64,000 bases of DNA from positions 62,001-126,000 of the forward strand of contig CAJNYU010000990.1 in assembly GCA_905331475.1 (NCBI GenBank), written 5' to 3'. The stretch comes from Rotaria socialis (taxonomy: Eukaryota > Rotifera > Eurotatoria > Philodinida > Philodinidae). Below are positions 1-13,100 of the stretch, piece after piece (position 1 is the first letter of the stretch; every line of letters begins with the position of its first letter). The notes under the pieces are model-generated. The model had not been told where the DNA came from and did no database searches. It was given only the letters and a program-made list of their open reading frames with translations. The position numbers and the translations under genes are program-made.

Positions 1-3000
1 AAGTGGATATTTATCTTAATATTCTTCTGCTTTTGCCCGATGAACATCTACATGCATTGATATATATCTTACGATTTCTACATGAAATTACCTTGAATGA
101 ACGTGATAATAAAATGAATGCAAAAAATTTAGCTATCTGCGTTGGTCCTGGTATCATGCGTACAGCAGTCGAAGGTAAAGCAAGTGTTATGACTGAACAA
201 TGTGCAACAAGTGTTAGTGATATTGTCGAAGTTTTAATTATTAATGCGGCTAAGCTTGGCTATGTTGCCGATTCAGTCTACGAACGATCACAGATGCTTT
301 TAGAAATGAGACAAAAAGAAGCAGTAGTGAATGCAGATGAAAGTTTTGCGATTGAAAATGGAAACGACAATGGTATTAGCAATGGAAAAATCAACGATCC
401 AGCGAATGCCAAAAAACGTCGTAGTGGTTCTGTGAAAGGTAATTAGTTTTGGTTTTTGAATAATTTAATGTGATTGGGCTTTTAGAATTTCTTGTTCATA
501 TGACAAATCGATTGCGGCGTCGATCTGGCTCGAACAATGATAGTCGCGATCAAACCAATGCTTTTCTAGACCAAAGCGGAAAATTATCTTCGTCTCATAC
601 ACGTGAACATCGTTACCATTATCAACAAAATAGCATTAGTGGACATTGTTTATCGTCGTCATCCAGTTCAACGACGACAACAAAACGAAAATCAAGCGAC
701 GATCCAAATGGTGGAAATTCTAAAAGAGGGTAAATAAATATTCATCGATGAAGTTATAACCTAAAATTTTCTTTTCTTTAGTAAAACAAAGACAACTCAA
801 GAAAAATCATCCCTACCCGATATGAATCGTTTTACAAGTCCAATATCAGCGTTTCGTCGAAAGAAAAAAACTCCTGGCAGTAGTAATGATCCAGGTTTTC
901 CTTTTAAAATTGAACATTCCCATTTACCACAACTACTTCATTTCACCGATGAAGTGCCACTACGTTTTACAAATGCTGTTATTAATACAGCATCAGCTGC
1001 TTCGTCGTCATCATCATCATCATCAACAACAACACCAAATGGTTGATTGACAAACTAACCAGTGTCAATAGCTAATAATAGCTTTTTTTTGATTTGTTTG
1101 TTCTAGTTGCTCTTCAACCATCCGAAATGCAGCCTTCACTATTAACGAACGCAGCACCTGCTGCGTGTATCAATAAATCACTCGATGCAAAAAAGTAATT
1201 CGATTTCTTCGAGAAAAATTAATTCATTTGTTTTCTAATTTAGACTCAATCTGTTGGATTCATGGAAATGGCCAAAATCGAGCCGAGTTAGTTTTTCTCG
1301 TATCCAACCTTTCACAATCTCCTTTTTGAATTTTTAGAAAGCCGAACGAAAACCTCTAGTTGCCATACATGCACCTATGTTAGTAACATCAACAGTGGGT
1401 TCCTCGTCTCTATCTCAATCTCCTCCATCTCCCATCAAACCAAACAACGGATCCACTCAATCGTCATCTCAACAAATGGCAGGATCCTCAATGATGCATT
1501 CAAGTTTCGGTGTACCACGTCGTCACTCCGATGACGTTGTTAGTACATCACTTTCAACAACAGCCTATCGGCCACGTCGTTCAATATCATCCAGTGGTGG
1601 TCAACAACAAACACGCCATGTCGTTTGTATGCTCAATAATTATTCTCATTCGTTGCCATCGAGTCAACAACAAAATGCAAGTGATGACGACGAACCAGAT
1701 GAGCAAACACAAAACATTGAATCGATGCCAAGTAATCTCAATCTCACTCAAGAATCGTATGATGACGAGGACGACATAGCCAATGAACTCAATCTAGCTG
1801 TTGTGGTTGGCCATGAAGATATTCAATCATTACGAGCATTTTCAACTGAACAAACACATCCAGAAAATGGCTCATTGGATGTAGCATTTATCGATGAAAC
1901 AGATGTAGAACGTCAAAAGAATCACGTTGAAAATGAACAACGCGATCAATCGAATGCAATGGATATACCTAATAATGACAATGAAACTTTATCACAAACT
2001 ATCGTTGCTCCTGGTGAACAACAATCAATTGAAATGCAAGATGTTTGTCAAACAAATGATCTCGATGAGATTTTAAGGCGAAATGAAAATCGTTGTATTC
2101 GATTAACTGATTCAGACGTAAATTCGTTGTTGATAGAAAACAAAACTATTTTCTTTTCTTTTCTTTTCTTTTCTTTTCAGGATGAAGAACATGTTAATTT
2201 CAGCTTATCAATGAATCGTACGACACCTCCAACGATAAAAACAGATGAACTAAAATCGACAACTCCTAAAATGCCTGTTCGTTTATCATCATCAATATCA
2301 AATTTAATTTCGACAAGTTCATTAACATCCACATGTAAAGAACGTTCATTATCTTGTTCATTGTCTCAAACCACTAATGAATTATTTCATTCGAAAACAC
2401 TTGGAGAAAACGACGAGGTAAACATGATGCAAACATAAAGAGTTTAACTTTTTCTGTGGATTTAATCTTGACTTTTTGTTTGTTTGATCTATACTAAATA
2501 AAATATATATAATCTTTTTTCTCATGGATGATAGTAATAGTATTGAAAAGCAAACAAATCTATTCTTTCTTTTTTTTTTGTTTAGAATATTGGTGTACTC
2601 AATGGTGGTCGAGAAAGTATTCTTCAACTCAAAGGTGAACTGGCAGGTCGTGTTCTAAGACAAGTGCGAGCTTTCGAACAACGTTCATCGGAAAATATAC
2701 AGAATCGTTCGATTGTACCAACGAGTACATCAACAATATCATTACAACAGAAACTTGATGATAGTAAAACTGAATTAACCAGTAAACCTTCGTCAACGAT
2801 CCTATCGACACTATCATCATTAACAATCATAAATACACCTGAGCAGAATCTCATTGAACAAGCATTAAGAAATTCGAATAAAATTATTTCATCGTCGAAT
2901 GGTACCGGTGAAGTAACACGTTCAGTGAAACGTTTACAAAATACACCTATACGACGATGGAGAGAACGTGCTCGAGAATTCGAACGACGCCATCAAATAA

Positions 3001-3038
3001 CACCACCATATCGATTATTGAATAGAAAAAGAAAATGA
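1..3038 (+). CDS. RhoGAP-domain protein, ARHGAP11-like (3' part, 5' end outside window)
   Basis: Rho-family GTPase-activating protein; the window opens inside the GAP domain. Exons inferred: <1-438, 486-729, 782-1041, 1107-1194, 1244-1286, 1338-2117, 2181-2417, 2586-3038; the frame is continuous across every junction, giving about 846 visible residues. The first exon reads LLPDEHLHALIYILRFLHEI, then NKMNAKNLAICVGPGIM, the C-terminal RhoGAP helices with the conserved NKM..NLA..xGP block. The next stretch (VLIINAAKLGYVADSVYE) resembles the region after the GAP domain in ARHGAP11A. The catalytic arginine finger lies upstream of the window. The remaining ~700 residues are Ser/Thr/Gln-rich and low complexity, with a basic tail (RRWRERAREFERRH) before the stop. 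Introns are 47-168 bp. RhoGAP is firm; the ARHGAP11 subfamily is a likely but unproven match from recognition only. Confidence 0.85.
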
Positions 3039-4267
3039 AGCCTAAAATTAATTGTTCGTACGCATGATTATCGTTTTTTTTTCTGTACATGTTTTTCTTA
3101 TGTGTTCCAAAAAAGGAATGAAACTTCTGTATTTGTATATAATTTTGTCTTGTTTCAATCTTCGAAAAAATATAACATATGTGAATATATTGAGTGAATT
3201 GAAATATTGACTCCGTTCAATCGTCGTCGATTTCAATGCTATTTAAACGTACGTAGGATATCTTAACTAATGTCATGAAACAAATTCGAAGAGAAGTATC
3301 GAAAATAGATCATATAGAGTAGTCAAAGTATATTCTTGTGGCTTTAGGTTTCGATTATAGTGGCATCAGAACTTTCAGCTACCAGTGTTACAACAGAGTA
3401 TGAAGTTCAATTGATAGCAACCGTGCATATGAAATTGACATTTGGTTTGAAGAAAACCAACCTTCAATGCAATACGATTCAGTAGTATCTTCCTGATCTT
3501 TCACCAAACAGAAAAGAGAGTCAACGAGCTCCAGAATCTATTTGATTCTACCAAACATTGCTCACAGCACCGATATCGTCGACTCAAACGGTACGAATCG
3601 ACACATTTACGAAGGAATTGTGTGATTTTTTTCTTGAAGAAGAATAGCTCTGACGATAAGTACCTTCGATTGTCAGCTCATATGAACAGTCTCGGAACGC
3701 TGCTGCGCATCGTCCATGTGCAATTATCGTCATTGTTTCATTTGACGATAGACGCCAGCAAACCGTAAGGTCCGCAGCTCAAGAACAAGTTTGAAGATTG
3801 ACTATTAAAAACTACCACTTGAACTTATTTTATATTCCCTCTAATAGAATCAAAGTGTGTTTTCCTGCACGAATACTTTTCAATTCTTTTGTCTGTTTAA
3901 CTTTAATTTTTGAGATTATTTATATACTTTCTTCCTTCCATTCGAAATAAATAAGAGTTCCCAAATAGCATAGATTTTTTAATGAAAAGTGTATTTAAAT
4001 CAAAGGGTGTGTCAATGTGGGTGCGGTTTGACATGGATTTGAACAACCAGAACTTATACCCACGCATCAATACCATACACCAGTGAAACCCATCTTAAGT
4101 TAGTAGCAGACAGCAACACCGATCGAAAACCGCAGCTAATCGAATTTTATAAAAAAAAAAAACGCTGTTAACTGATTCTTCTCGATTGATTTGTGCGACA
4201 TGGGGAGATAATAAGTATAATAGAAGTGTAAATTATGTATAAAGAAAATTCTTCAGAAGGCACAGAG
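3039..4267. other. intergenic, no recognisable gene
   Basis: AT-rich sequence downstream of the RhoGAP gene. Reading frames are short and stop-riddled. I see no protein family, RNA gene or clear repeat. Confidence 0.6.
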
Positions 4268-4902
4268 ATGTCATAATATCCTAACAGTGGGTATCGTCGA
4301 CATACCAGTCACGATATCCATTCAAGTGGATATCTAAAATGGATACTAAAATGAATGCCCATGTTCCTCAGAGCTGAGGAATTTGAGTGCATTTGGTGTA
4401 ACGAGAATGGGTATCGGAAACGGACACCCTATTGTAGAAATACGTGGCTTTATAATTATGAATAAGGGAACGTGATGCTATGTTAAAATTTATTGTATTC
4501 ATGTAGTCAGCTTTATGCCAATGCTTATCGATATGTACAGATTTGTTTAATGAGTATTGCAGATAGCGTGCAATTCCAGGTAAATGTTCGTTGAAGAGCT
4601 TCATTTTTACCTGATAACAATTTATTACGACTTTCATCACAATGGCTCAAGGAAGTCGGGTAAAAACTGTAGCATGCTGTGTAGTTGGTGTTGTTGTGGA
4701 TCGTCACATGTATGTTATTTGAATTGTGGCTTATATTAATTTGTTTGAAGTAGGACCTGACAGTAGGAAAATTTCCGATACCCAATCTCGTTACACCAAA
4801 TGCACTCAAATTCCTCAGCTCTGAGGATACGTAGATATCCATCCAACTGAGTATCCTATCTGGGTATTCATCTCGATACCCTAGTTGTGGATATTATGAC
4901 AT
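4268..4902. mobile_element. fold-back DNA element with ~140-bp terminal inverted repeats
   Basis: The left end starts ATGTCATAATATCC and the right end closes with its complement GGATATTATGACAT. The arms stay alignable for about 140 bp and include a CCTCAG..CTGAGG palindrome and a segment reading TTTGAGTGCATTTGGTG on one side and its complement on the other. The core (~4410-4760) has no transposase-like frame. This is a non-autonomous fold-back or MITE-type element; the superfamily is not assignable. A related left arm recurs at 7626-7739. Confidence 0.75.
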
Positions 4903-5120
4903 TCCCCGACACCGTATATCAGCCGTAAAACTTCGTAAAGTCGGCGTAATATTATCGTATTCTATAGAACATACGGCCGTATTTGTATCGTATACGACCG
5001 TTTACTGATCGTTTTCTTCGACCGGGGTCAGGAACTACAATTTTTTGTAAGATTTCGCCCGTACTCCAAGATCTTGTATGTGCTTCATAAGATCTTTTGC
5101 CAGATTTTTCGACCTGGATA
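4903..5120. repeat. dispersed repeat module next to the fold-back element
   Basis: Contains gccgtaaaac, acggccgt, acgaccgttt and caggaactacaattttttgt followed by GATC-rich palindromic bits (aagatctt). The same order of motifs recurs at 7740-8105, next to the second fold-back copy. The two therefore belong to one larger repeat family. Confidence 0.6.
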
Positions 5121-5761
5121 CGTGAGAAAAACAATATAGAATCAATCAGGTGATTTATTAGGAAAAAAGTCGAACTCTATTTGTTCATATTATATACGCA
5201 GGTGACGTTAGCACTCGGTTACAGTAATTCCAATATTCATTCACCTGAACATTGTTTTAGGTTGGAATGTCGGCTGTCCATTAGCATTGAAATTATTTAA
5301 TACTAATTCTACAAATGACAGTGTAATTATATGAATTTTAATTGAATTTGAACAGCTTTGTATCGAATTTTTATTAATGTAAGCTAGATTAGAAAACGTC
5401 TATTAAATGCCAAAAAATATTAAAAAGTTAAATTTTCAATATTTTACTTTAAAAGAAATTAGAGTGCTTTAAATTTATTTTTGAATTTATTAATCTTTTT
5501 GTAAACGCCAATGGATCAGTGTTAAGTATAATTTTTGTTGTCAGAATAAATTTTGTTTAATACAAATAGAAAATTTAACACTTCAGACATATGTAAGTGT
5601 AGTTCATTCGGATATTCACTACTTCGAAACTACAAGTTTGTCTGGTCGAAAAAGGCGTCTTCACAACGAAATCTTTTATCTCGAGAACGCGTTATCGTCC
5701 GCTCTTTTTTTAATTTATTTTTCATGGGTAGTGAACGCATTCTTTATAATAAAAAAAAGAA
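5121..5761. other. intergenic, no recognisable gene
   Basis: AT-rich DNA without a supported gene or repeat. It leads into the 28-bp satellite. Confidence 0.5.
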
Positions 5762-6018
5762 AGAAAGCATATCTAATTTGAATTCTTTAAGAAAACATAT
5801 CTAATTTGAAATCTTCAAGAAAACATATCTAATTTGAATTCTTCAAGAAAGCATATCTAATTTGAAATCTTCAAGAAAACATATCTAATTTGAATTCTTC
5901 AAGAAAGCATATCTAATTTGAAATCTTCAAGAAAATATATCTAATTTGAATTCTTCAAGAAAGCATATCTAATTTGAAATCTTCAAGAAAATATATCTAA
6001 TTTGAATTCTTCAAGAAA
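5762..6018. repeat. 28-bp tandem satellite with 56-bp higher-order alternation
   Basis: About nine head-to-tail copies of a 28-bp unit centred on catatctaatttgaa. Successive units alternate between a gaattc and a gaaatc variant and between gaaagc and gaaaac, so the true period is a 56-bp dimer. Copies are nearly identical, which points to recent expansion. There are no variable spacers, so this is not a CRISPR array. Confidence 0.9.
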
Positions 6019-7425
6019 GAAGAACACACCTGATATTTTCTTTGCGGACAGTAAGTTACGGTTGATGTAAATATGCTGATAAGTATTTTTACGATATAAA
6101 ATCGTATGGCCGCCACTATACGTATTTCAGTCTTCCTATCCTCTGTTCTTAATTATTTTATTTACTGCCCATTGATAGCGCTGTTCATACGATTTTACTT
6201 TTTATCAAAAAACATTTGTATTCTTGTTGATATCAACTTAGTTTAAAATATTTGTCAGTGCAAGCAACATGGCCTTCCATTGAACGAGTATTTTTTTAAA
6301 GCTGTTTTCTTATGCACCCTCATCGAGCATCATTGACTGCAAAAAATGTTTGTTTACTCACTTTTCTTCAATGTAATAAGTTTTTGTTATGGTTTAATTG
6401 CTTTGAGCACGATAATAAAATATAATACTAGTCATGTTTTGATATTTTCTCTTATAATAAAGGGTGATCCAAAAGTCTTGGTACTACATATAAAATTTTA
6501 TTTTCTCCCTTTTTGGAAATCAAAAAATTCTCAAACTTGGGTATATAATAACTAGCAACTAGGTGAATATTATCCTAAATTTTTACACTTCTAGTTCTCA
6601 CTTACAAAGAATATTTATACACTCAAATACTAGTGAGGATCTTTTTTCCACTGGTGGATCTACCAGTTCGACTACCAGGCGCTCGCCATCCCCTGAGAAT
6701 AGACGGGACAACGAAATATTTTTAAAGGCTTAAATAATATTAGAAGGTCGAAAATAAAATGAATAACCGAAGGGAATCGTAAAACTATAATTGATTGCCA
6801 TCATCTTGAATATTACATAAGTAGTAGATCAAAAAATATAAATAGCGTATGTTCATTTTCAGCTTCATTTCTGTCTTTTTTAAAGTGCTACCCGAAATAT
6901 TTCTGCGATTCTTATATTCACGAAATCATATCTTTCAATAAGAAAATAAACCACAAGATGTTGGTGTCAAACGGTCGAAGCCTGTTTTAGTTTAATAATA
7001 AAAGTTCCACAAAAAATCATGAAAGTAAGTAATTAGAAAAATCTGGTTAATTATAACTAATTTGCATGGATGAATTCGCTAAGTTCAGCCATCGATTAGT
7101 TTTTAGATTTTATTGCGCAACTTTATTTCTAAAAAAATTGTTTTTTCCATAAAATTATACATATATTGCGCAAAAATTAAATAAGCAATGGAAAGAAAAC
7201 TGTAGTACTTTGCTTTATAAATTTTCGAAAAAAAACTTCTCTAGGTCGTATTATATAATTTAGAAAGCGCCGTCCCCTCTAAAAATTCCTAGATTTGCCA
7301 CTGGTTTTTTTCCTATGACGTGGTAGATTGTTTATTGATAAAAACATCTAGAATAATTAATTTTTATCATAAGTACAACAATCAATAATATAATAAATTA
7401 TATTTTTATACGTTGCCATATTCTT
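6019..7425. other. intergenic, no recognisable gene
   Basis: AT-rich sequence with scattered short frames only. Nothing could be assigned to a family. Confidence 0.5.
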
Positions 7426-7624
7426 TTTTGTTGATTGAATAGCCGTTTTTCTTAATCAAAGCTTGTAGTCGTCTGGGCATTGAGCTGATCCATTTGGGAC
7501 ACATTGGTGCAGTGATTATATTCCAGATTGTTACAATTCTTTTTTTAATAATGGTATATTTTCAAATTCTTCTTCTAATTTCTCTTTATTATAAGCCCAT
7601 ATGTTTTCAATGAGCCATATATCA
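7426..7624 (-). pseudogene. Tc1/mariner transposase C-terminal relic
   Basis: On the minus strand the frame reads IENIWAYNKEKLEEEF, matching the region around the third catalytic acidic residue of Tc1 transposases (consensus NPIENLW). After a one-base frameshift it continues ISSMPRRLQALIKKNGY, the characteristic Tc1 C-terminus. The catalytic N-terminal two thirds are missing, and the relic is cut off at an N (7625) where the second fold-back arm begins. It is a dead fragment. Confidence 0.75.
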
Positions 7625-7625
7625 N

Positions 7626-7739
7626 TTCCTCAGCTATGAGGAACATGGGTATTCATTTTAGTATCCATTTTAGATATCCACTTGAATGGATATCGTGACT
7701 GGTATGTCGACGATACCCAGTGTTAGGATATTATGACAT
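7626..7739. mobile_element. half copy of the 4268-4902 fold-back element
   Basis: Reverse complement of the 4268-4382 arm: it carries the CCTCAG..TGAGG palindrome, the ATTCATTTTAGTATCC segment and the terminal GGATATTATGACAT. The other arm is absent. The ambiguous base at 7625 lies exactly at its inner edge, so truncation may be biological or an assembly join. Confidence 0.75.
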
Positions 7740-8105
7740 CTCTGACGGTGTCCGTGTATGGCCGTAATATTGCCCCTGTTACAACGCCTTAATACAGCTT
7801 AAAACGGCCGTTTTACGACGGAATACGATGCAAAAACGACCGTTTATGGTAATGTTACTCCGGTTTACGGTGGTCCGTTTTTATCGACCTGGGGAAATCT
7901 GAGATCAATTCGCACAATCAGATTCTTGAAAGATCGTATTAATGTGTAAGATCTTTCAAGAATCTGATTGTGCGAATGCGAATTGATCTCAGATCTCAGG
8001 AACTACAATTTTTTTGTCAGATTTTCGTATGATCGTGCAAGATCATATAAGATCAGATGCAAGATCTTAACAGATCTTAGAATATGATTGCTCGACCTGG
8101 GTACT
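7740..8105. repeat. second copy of the dispersed module, containing a near-perfect hairpin
   Basis: Homologous in motif order to 4903-5120 (gccgtaatatt, acggccgttttacg, acgaccgttt, caggaactacaattttttt). Between the 'cgacctgggg' and 'tcaggaactac' motifs it carries an extra ~95-bp inverted repeat (7901-7998): a ~33-nt arm beginning gatcaattcgcacaatcaga pairs with its complement across a loop of about 10 nt. The first copy lacks the hairpin, so it was gained or lost as a unit. Confidence 0.65.
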
Positions 8106-8275
8106 CTTCTGTCAATCTTGAAAACAAAACCATATAAATGAAAATTAAGCTAGCTTTACATAATTGTTTTTATGATTAGGACTGAGCGGTTGAAGTAAAA
8201 TTATCGACTTTTTGCGCTTTCAGATACCATAAAAATCCATATTGATTGATCGTTGCCCTGGAATACCAATTTCTT

Positions 8276-8327
8276 GAGGGTGTGAGTGATATTGAAGAGA
8301 AGATACACTCACGCACACACATCTCTG
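8276..8327. repeat. telomere-like inverted tract
   Basis: A G-rich arm (gggtgtgagtg) is followed about 25 bp later by a C/A-rich arm (cactcacgcacacacat). Degenerate member of the TGTGGG-like fold-back class found throughout this window. Confidence 0.45.
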
Positions 8328-10123
8328 GAGTAGTAGATTTTAATCCATTCTATATCAATTATTAACAAATTCCTAATCGATTATAGTCAAACTTAATCGG
8401 TTTTAATCGGTTAACAACTGTGAGCCAATGTTTTTCTGATTATAATTGATGACTTATAATTATTAATCAATCATAATCTGATCATTTTCCTTTTTTTTAC
8501 ATGGGACAATGAAGCAAGTAAATATATGCATTTCGTGCACACATAAATTGGTTAATAATCTAAGCAAAGCAGTCGTGTTCGTATAAGAACGTGCTGAGCT
8601 TCTGCTCTGCTCAAATTTCATAATTATCGAGATCACCAAGAAATTAGTAACATTGTTCGATGATTTCTAGCTTTTGAGCTCATTTGTCTACCCATAAAAA
8701 GAGGGCTACTGCAACAAATATGTTTTCAAAGGATAAGCAATCTTATTGCGTGTGGGTGCGTAGTGTCACTGAAGAAAAATCATTTATGACTGCACTTTAC
8801 CCCTACGCTCTCTTTCGATTATTTTTATTTTCGTTCAAGCTCAGGTTTAATAGCACGCCATCGTTGACATTCAAAGGAAGCCGACATATGCATCAATCAA
8901 TTCGACGCAATAGACATCAAGAAAAAAATATATTTCGAACAGCACAATTAGACTATTTTATGTACAACTTTTTTCTATGAAAATATTGATTTGAAATTAA
9001 CAAACTATCAGAAAATCGAAGAATCATTCTTTTTTGTTGGAAAAAAGCAGTTTAAGTAGGATATACGTAATGGAATAGGAAGAAAAAAATCTTTGCATTC
9101 TCTTGTGTGTAAAAGAAAAAGGTCAAACACTTTGATTTTCATCTGACGCACAAAATTATTTTGCGGAAAGCAAACAGACGCAGGTGAGTATTCGAAACAG
9201 TATAAGGCACGTTTTTCTACTTTTTACTACTTTTTTACTCCATTAAAGATGCCTTCAATTTTTTCCAATTTACTCATACATCTATATTTATGTGTCAGAG
9301 TTTACATTCACTGCGATATTTTTTTACCGTTTCTTCTTTTGTAATTAGCCATAGTCGAGATTGCACCAATGAAACCTATTAAAAATGAAACACATTTCCT
9401 CGTAACATTTCATTAAATAGAAAATATACGGCAGACTCAATCTTTACTGGATATAATAGTTTTATCATTTCATTTTGATACTAATTTGTTAAGTTCGTAA
9501 ATTAAATTGCAATCAATGCTGATTGCAATTGATTCTAATGAAAAATCAATTTCATTAAAATTTTATTGAGACAAGCAGACTACTTAAATTCACCTTCAAC
9601 GTCATTTGTGCAAAGACGATTACAAGATTTTGACCGGAAAACGGGATATCTGAATTTTAGTAGAGAAGATCTTCATATATCAAGATCTGATCCTATTATG
9701 TGTTTATTGGTTGACATACAATACCTCTTCCTAGATATCATATATCGGCACAGTCAGAAGTATTTTTCTAGCATATTATTAATGGAAGCTCATTCGTGAA
9801 ACTAGTTATATTAGACTAAACAACATTTCAGACATTTTAGAAAAATTGCCTGGAAGCAGTGTGATCGAGATCCAATCGATTCAAGACGACTATACTGTGA
9901 GATCTTAACATCTGAATCTCCAAATATCAGTATTATCTATCCGCATCAAACTGAAAAAACAATAAGCTGCCGAAAAATAGATTTGAATGTCGAACCACAT
10001 TTTCAGAAAACGTCGCACTTTTACTGTAGTGTGTATCTTCAATCATCTCTATTGTACGAAATATTCTTTATTGTTATACTGTTGTTTTCAGATATTTGTA
10101 ATTTCGAGTCCTAAACTAAACGA
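8328..10123. other. intergenic and presumed 5' region of the SIR2-NACHT gene
   Basis: No gene recognised; ORFs at 8684-8980 and 9566-9799 match nothing I know. A pyrimidine-rich run ending ttttcag at about 10092 precedes the next ATG by ~32 bp and could be the acceptor of a 5'-UTR intron. Confidence 0.4.
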
Positions 10124-13100
10124 ATGGCTTCTGAAATTCAAAACGTTAAAAATGCCGTAGCTTTAAATAATGCACTGATATTTATCGGTACAGGTGTATC
10201 CAGTTATACAGCAAACCACGAACAAAATTTTTCTCATTGGAAAGGATTATTACAACATGGTCTTCAACGATGTCATCAATCAGGATTGATCAGTGACAAA
10301 GACTTTGAAGAATTCAATAGCACATTTCAGAGTAATACCGCAGAAGCTGATGACTACGTACATGTTGCCGACCAAATAAAATGTTGCTTCGAAAAGGAAA
10401 GTGGTGCTGCAAAAGTTGATATTTACAAATTATGGTTAACGGAAACATTAGGAAATTTGGTCGTTAAAGATTCGGAACTGATAAAATCTGTAGGAGAATT
10501 GGAATGCCCTATTATAACAACTAACTATGACTGCCTGCTAGAAGATATACTTGATAGAAAACCGCTAACTTGGAGTAAATATTGCACAGCAGACATTCAC
10601 AATTCATTAAAGGATCTAAAAAATTACATTCTTCATGTACATGGATATTTTCGAGAGCCAGATACTGTAATTTTTAGTAGTGATGATTACACTCGAATTC
10701 ATGAAGAGCAATTTGACCAATCAAACTTGGGATCACTTATGAAAAGAAAAACTTTATTATTTATTGGATTTGAGACCGGATTGTCAGATCCACATTTTTC
10801 GAATTTATTAAAATGGATATTCAGCGTGACCGGTAGACGATCATTGCCAATGTATAAACTTGTTACGTCAAATACAACTAAAGGATTTAATCAAACATCA
10901 GATATGCTATTATTGGAGAATATGAAAGAACTTCAATATGGTAACACTCCAAAAGATTTATTAGAATTCATAAAAAATCTCAAATCATTTAAACCGTTGA
11001 TACGCGAAAGTTTATCTCTGGCAGACAGACAAGAAAATATTCGCCAAAAATATTTGAACTATCTTATTCACGAATATGGCCACGTGTCTATTTTAGGATA
11101 TTCGAATAGTAATATCAGTTTATCATTGCAAAGCGTATATGTTGAATTGAAATTCGATCCAACACATCCGTCCATTAAAGCGATGAAAACAGTAGAAATT
11201 AATGAGCAATTCAAGCGTAAACTGTTATCTCACGATTTTTTCGATGAAAATGAAATGCGAAAACTAACTCGAGCTATTATGGAAAGAAATGAATACAATT
11301 CTGCAAGTATTTACAAAGACTTTATGATTGATCAATGGCTAAATGTTTTGTTGAGTAACGAAAAAATATTTAACAAAAACGAAGCAACTTCTATCAAAGA
11401 CAAGGTGAAACAATTGAAGAAAAGTATTCTAGAGAAAAATTGTCTTAAAGAAGCAAAACAATATCAAATCCAGCAGGCATACAATTTATTTAAGCATTTT
11501 ATAATTCTAGGTCATCCAGGTTCAGGTAAAACTACTCTATCAAAATGGTTAGTAACCAACATGGCGAAGGAGAGCTTACAGGAGGAAAATACGTTGTTTG
11601 ACGGTAGTTTTTATATTAAGGAGAAAATCCCGATTCTTATTCCAATTTGGAAATATGTTGATCAATTGAAAGAAAATCAAAAGGAACAAAAAAAAACTTT
11701 GCTGCAGTTTATCTATGAAAATCCAACTTTCAATTCAATATTTTTCAATGATGAAGAGCGAAACGGACTGTCATCTTTCATCATGAAATCGTTAATACAG
11801 GGAAATGTTCTAATTATTTTCGAAGGATTGGATGAAGTTCCTGCTCATGCAGATCGATCTGAATTAATGAAAGAAATCAATACATTGTTAGAACGAGGAA
11901 TTGATTATGACGTAACAAATAATAAACTTACGTATTCAATTTATGAAGATAAGGAAATCAATAATACAAAAGATCCTACGATTGGAAATCGATTTATTGT
12001 AACAAGTCGTATTGAAGGGAATTATTTTGAAGAAATTAATTTTTATGTTCCAAGATTAACTATTGAAGATATGTCGAACGATGCTCTGAAATTATTTTGC
12101 AGTTCATATATGGAATGTATCAAAGATATTTCTATTAAAACAGGAAGACGTGTCAAAGAATACGAAACTAATCGATTATATAATAATATTACGAAAAACA
12201 AAGATATTTTTCAATTAGCAATCAATCCGCAATTAGCGAGTGTAATTGTTGCAGTGTATTATCAGTATGAAGGTAAACTGCCAGAGAAAAGAATTGATCT
12301 ATACGAAATAGCGATTGGACAAATGATAGAACGATTAGTCACTTCTGATATTAATGCTTCTACACATCATGTAAGTCGAAAACTTGGATTGAATGCTAAT
12401 TTTTTATGGTCAATAATGCAAGAGGTAGCTGATTATTTGCATAGTAAAGTTGAAGGCCTATCGGAAAATGTGCTAAAAGAAATAATAAGAAAATGCTTGA
12501 GAGATTATCAATCATCGAGTGATCTTACAATAGATATTGATGATTCAATCTCGAAACTTGTGGATATGTTTAAATATCAAGCAGGTTTGCTTAATGAATT
12601 TGGTCATGATAGCTTTCGATTTATACATCGTACATTTCAAGAGTATCTTGCAGCTAAAAATATTGTTTATTGCTATGGAATTCCACGATCTGCAGATACG
12701 ATTTATGAAAGTATTAAAACCAAAATTGATACTCCCAATTGGAGAGTTCCTCTCAGCATGACATTTGGAATATTAAGTAAATTCAGTGAATTATTTAATA
12801 GTATCATCGCAAGATTGCTAAAAAATGAAGAAGCTCCGTATAATCTACAATCTTGTTCAGTGCTAGTACCATTTTTTATTATTGATTCATTGAATGATAT
12901 GTATTTTTCATCGAACGAAACAGAACACGAACTGATTCGAAAATTAGCCGATATGCTATTGTTTGACTATAAAAATATGTCCGGTTTTTCGCGATTAAAA
13001 GAACATCAAGAATTAATTCATTCCTATTTCTTGAAATTGAAAATCAAATATGTTCATATATTAGAAAAATGGTTCATTGAAAAGATACACAGCGAAGAAA

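Noticed and set aside
5553..6018. Possible CRISPR array at the 28-bp repeat
   Set aside because: Units are directly contiguous with no unique spacers, and the genome is eukaryotic; it is a satellite.
6650..6720. Possible tRNA-like segment (gttcgactaccaggcgctcgcc)
   Set aside because: No acceptor stem or anticodon arm could be paired.
8684..8980. 98-codon ORF
   Set aside because: No recognisable family, no splice context, amino-acid composition like translated AT-rich noncoding DNA.
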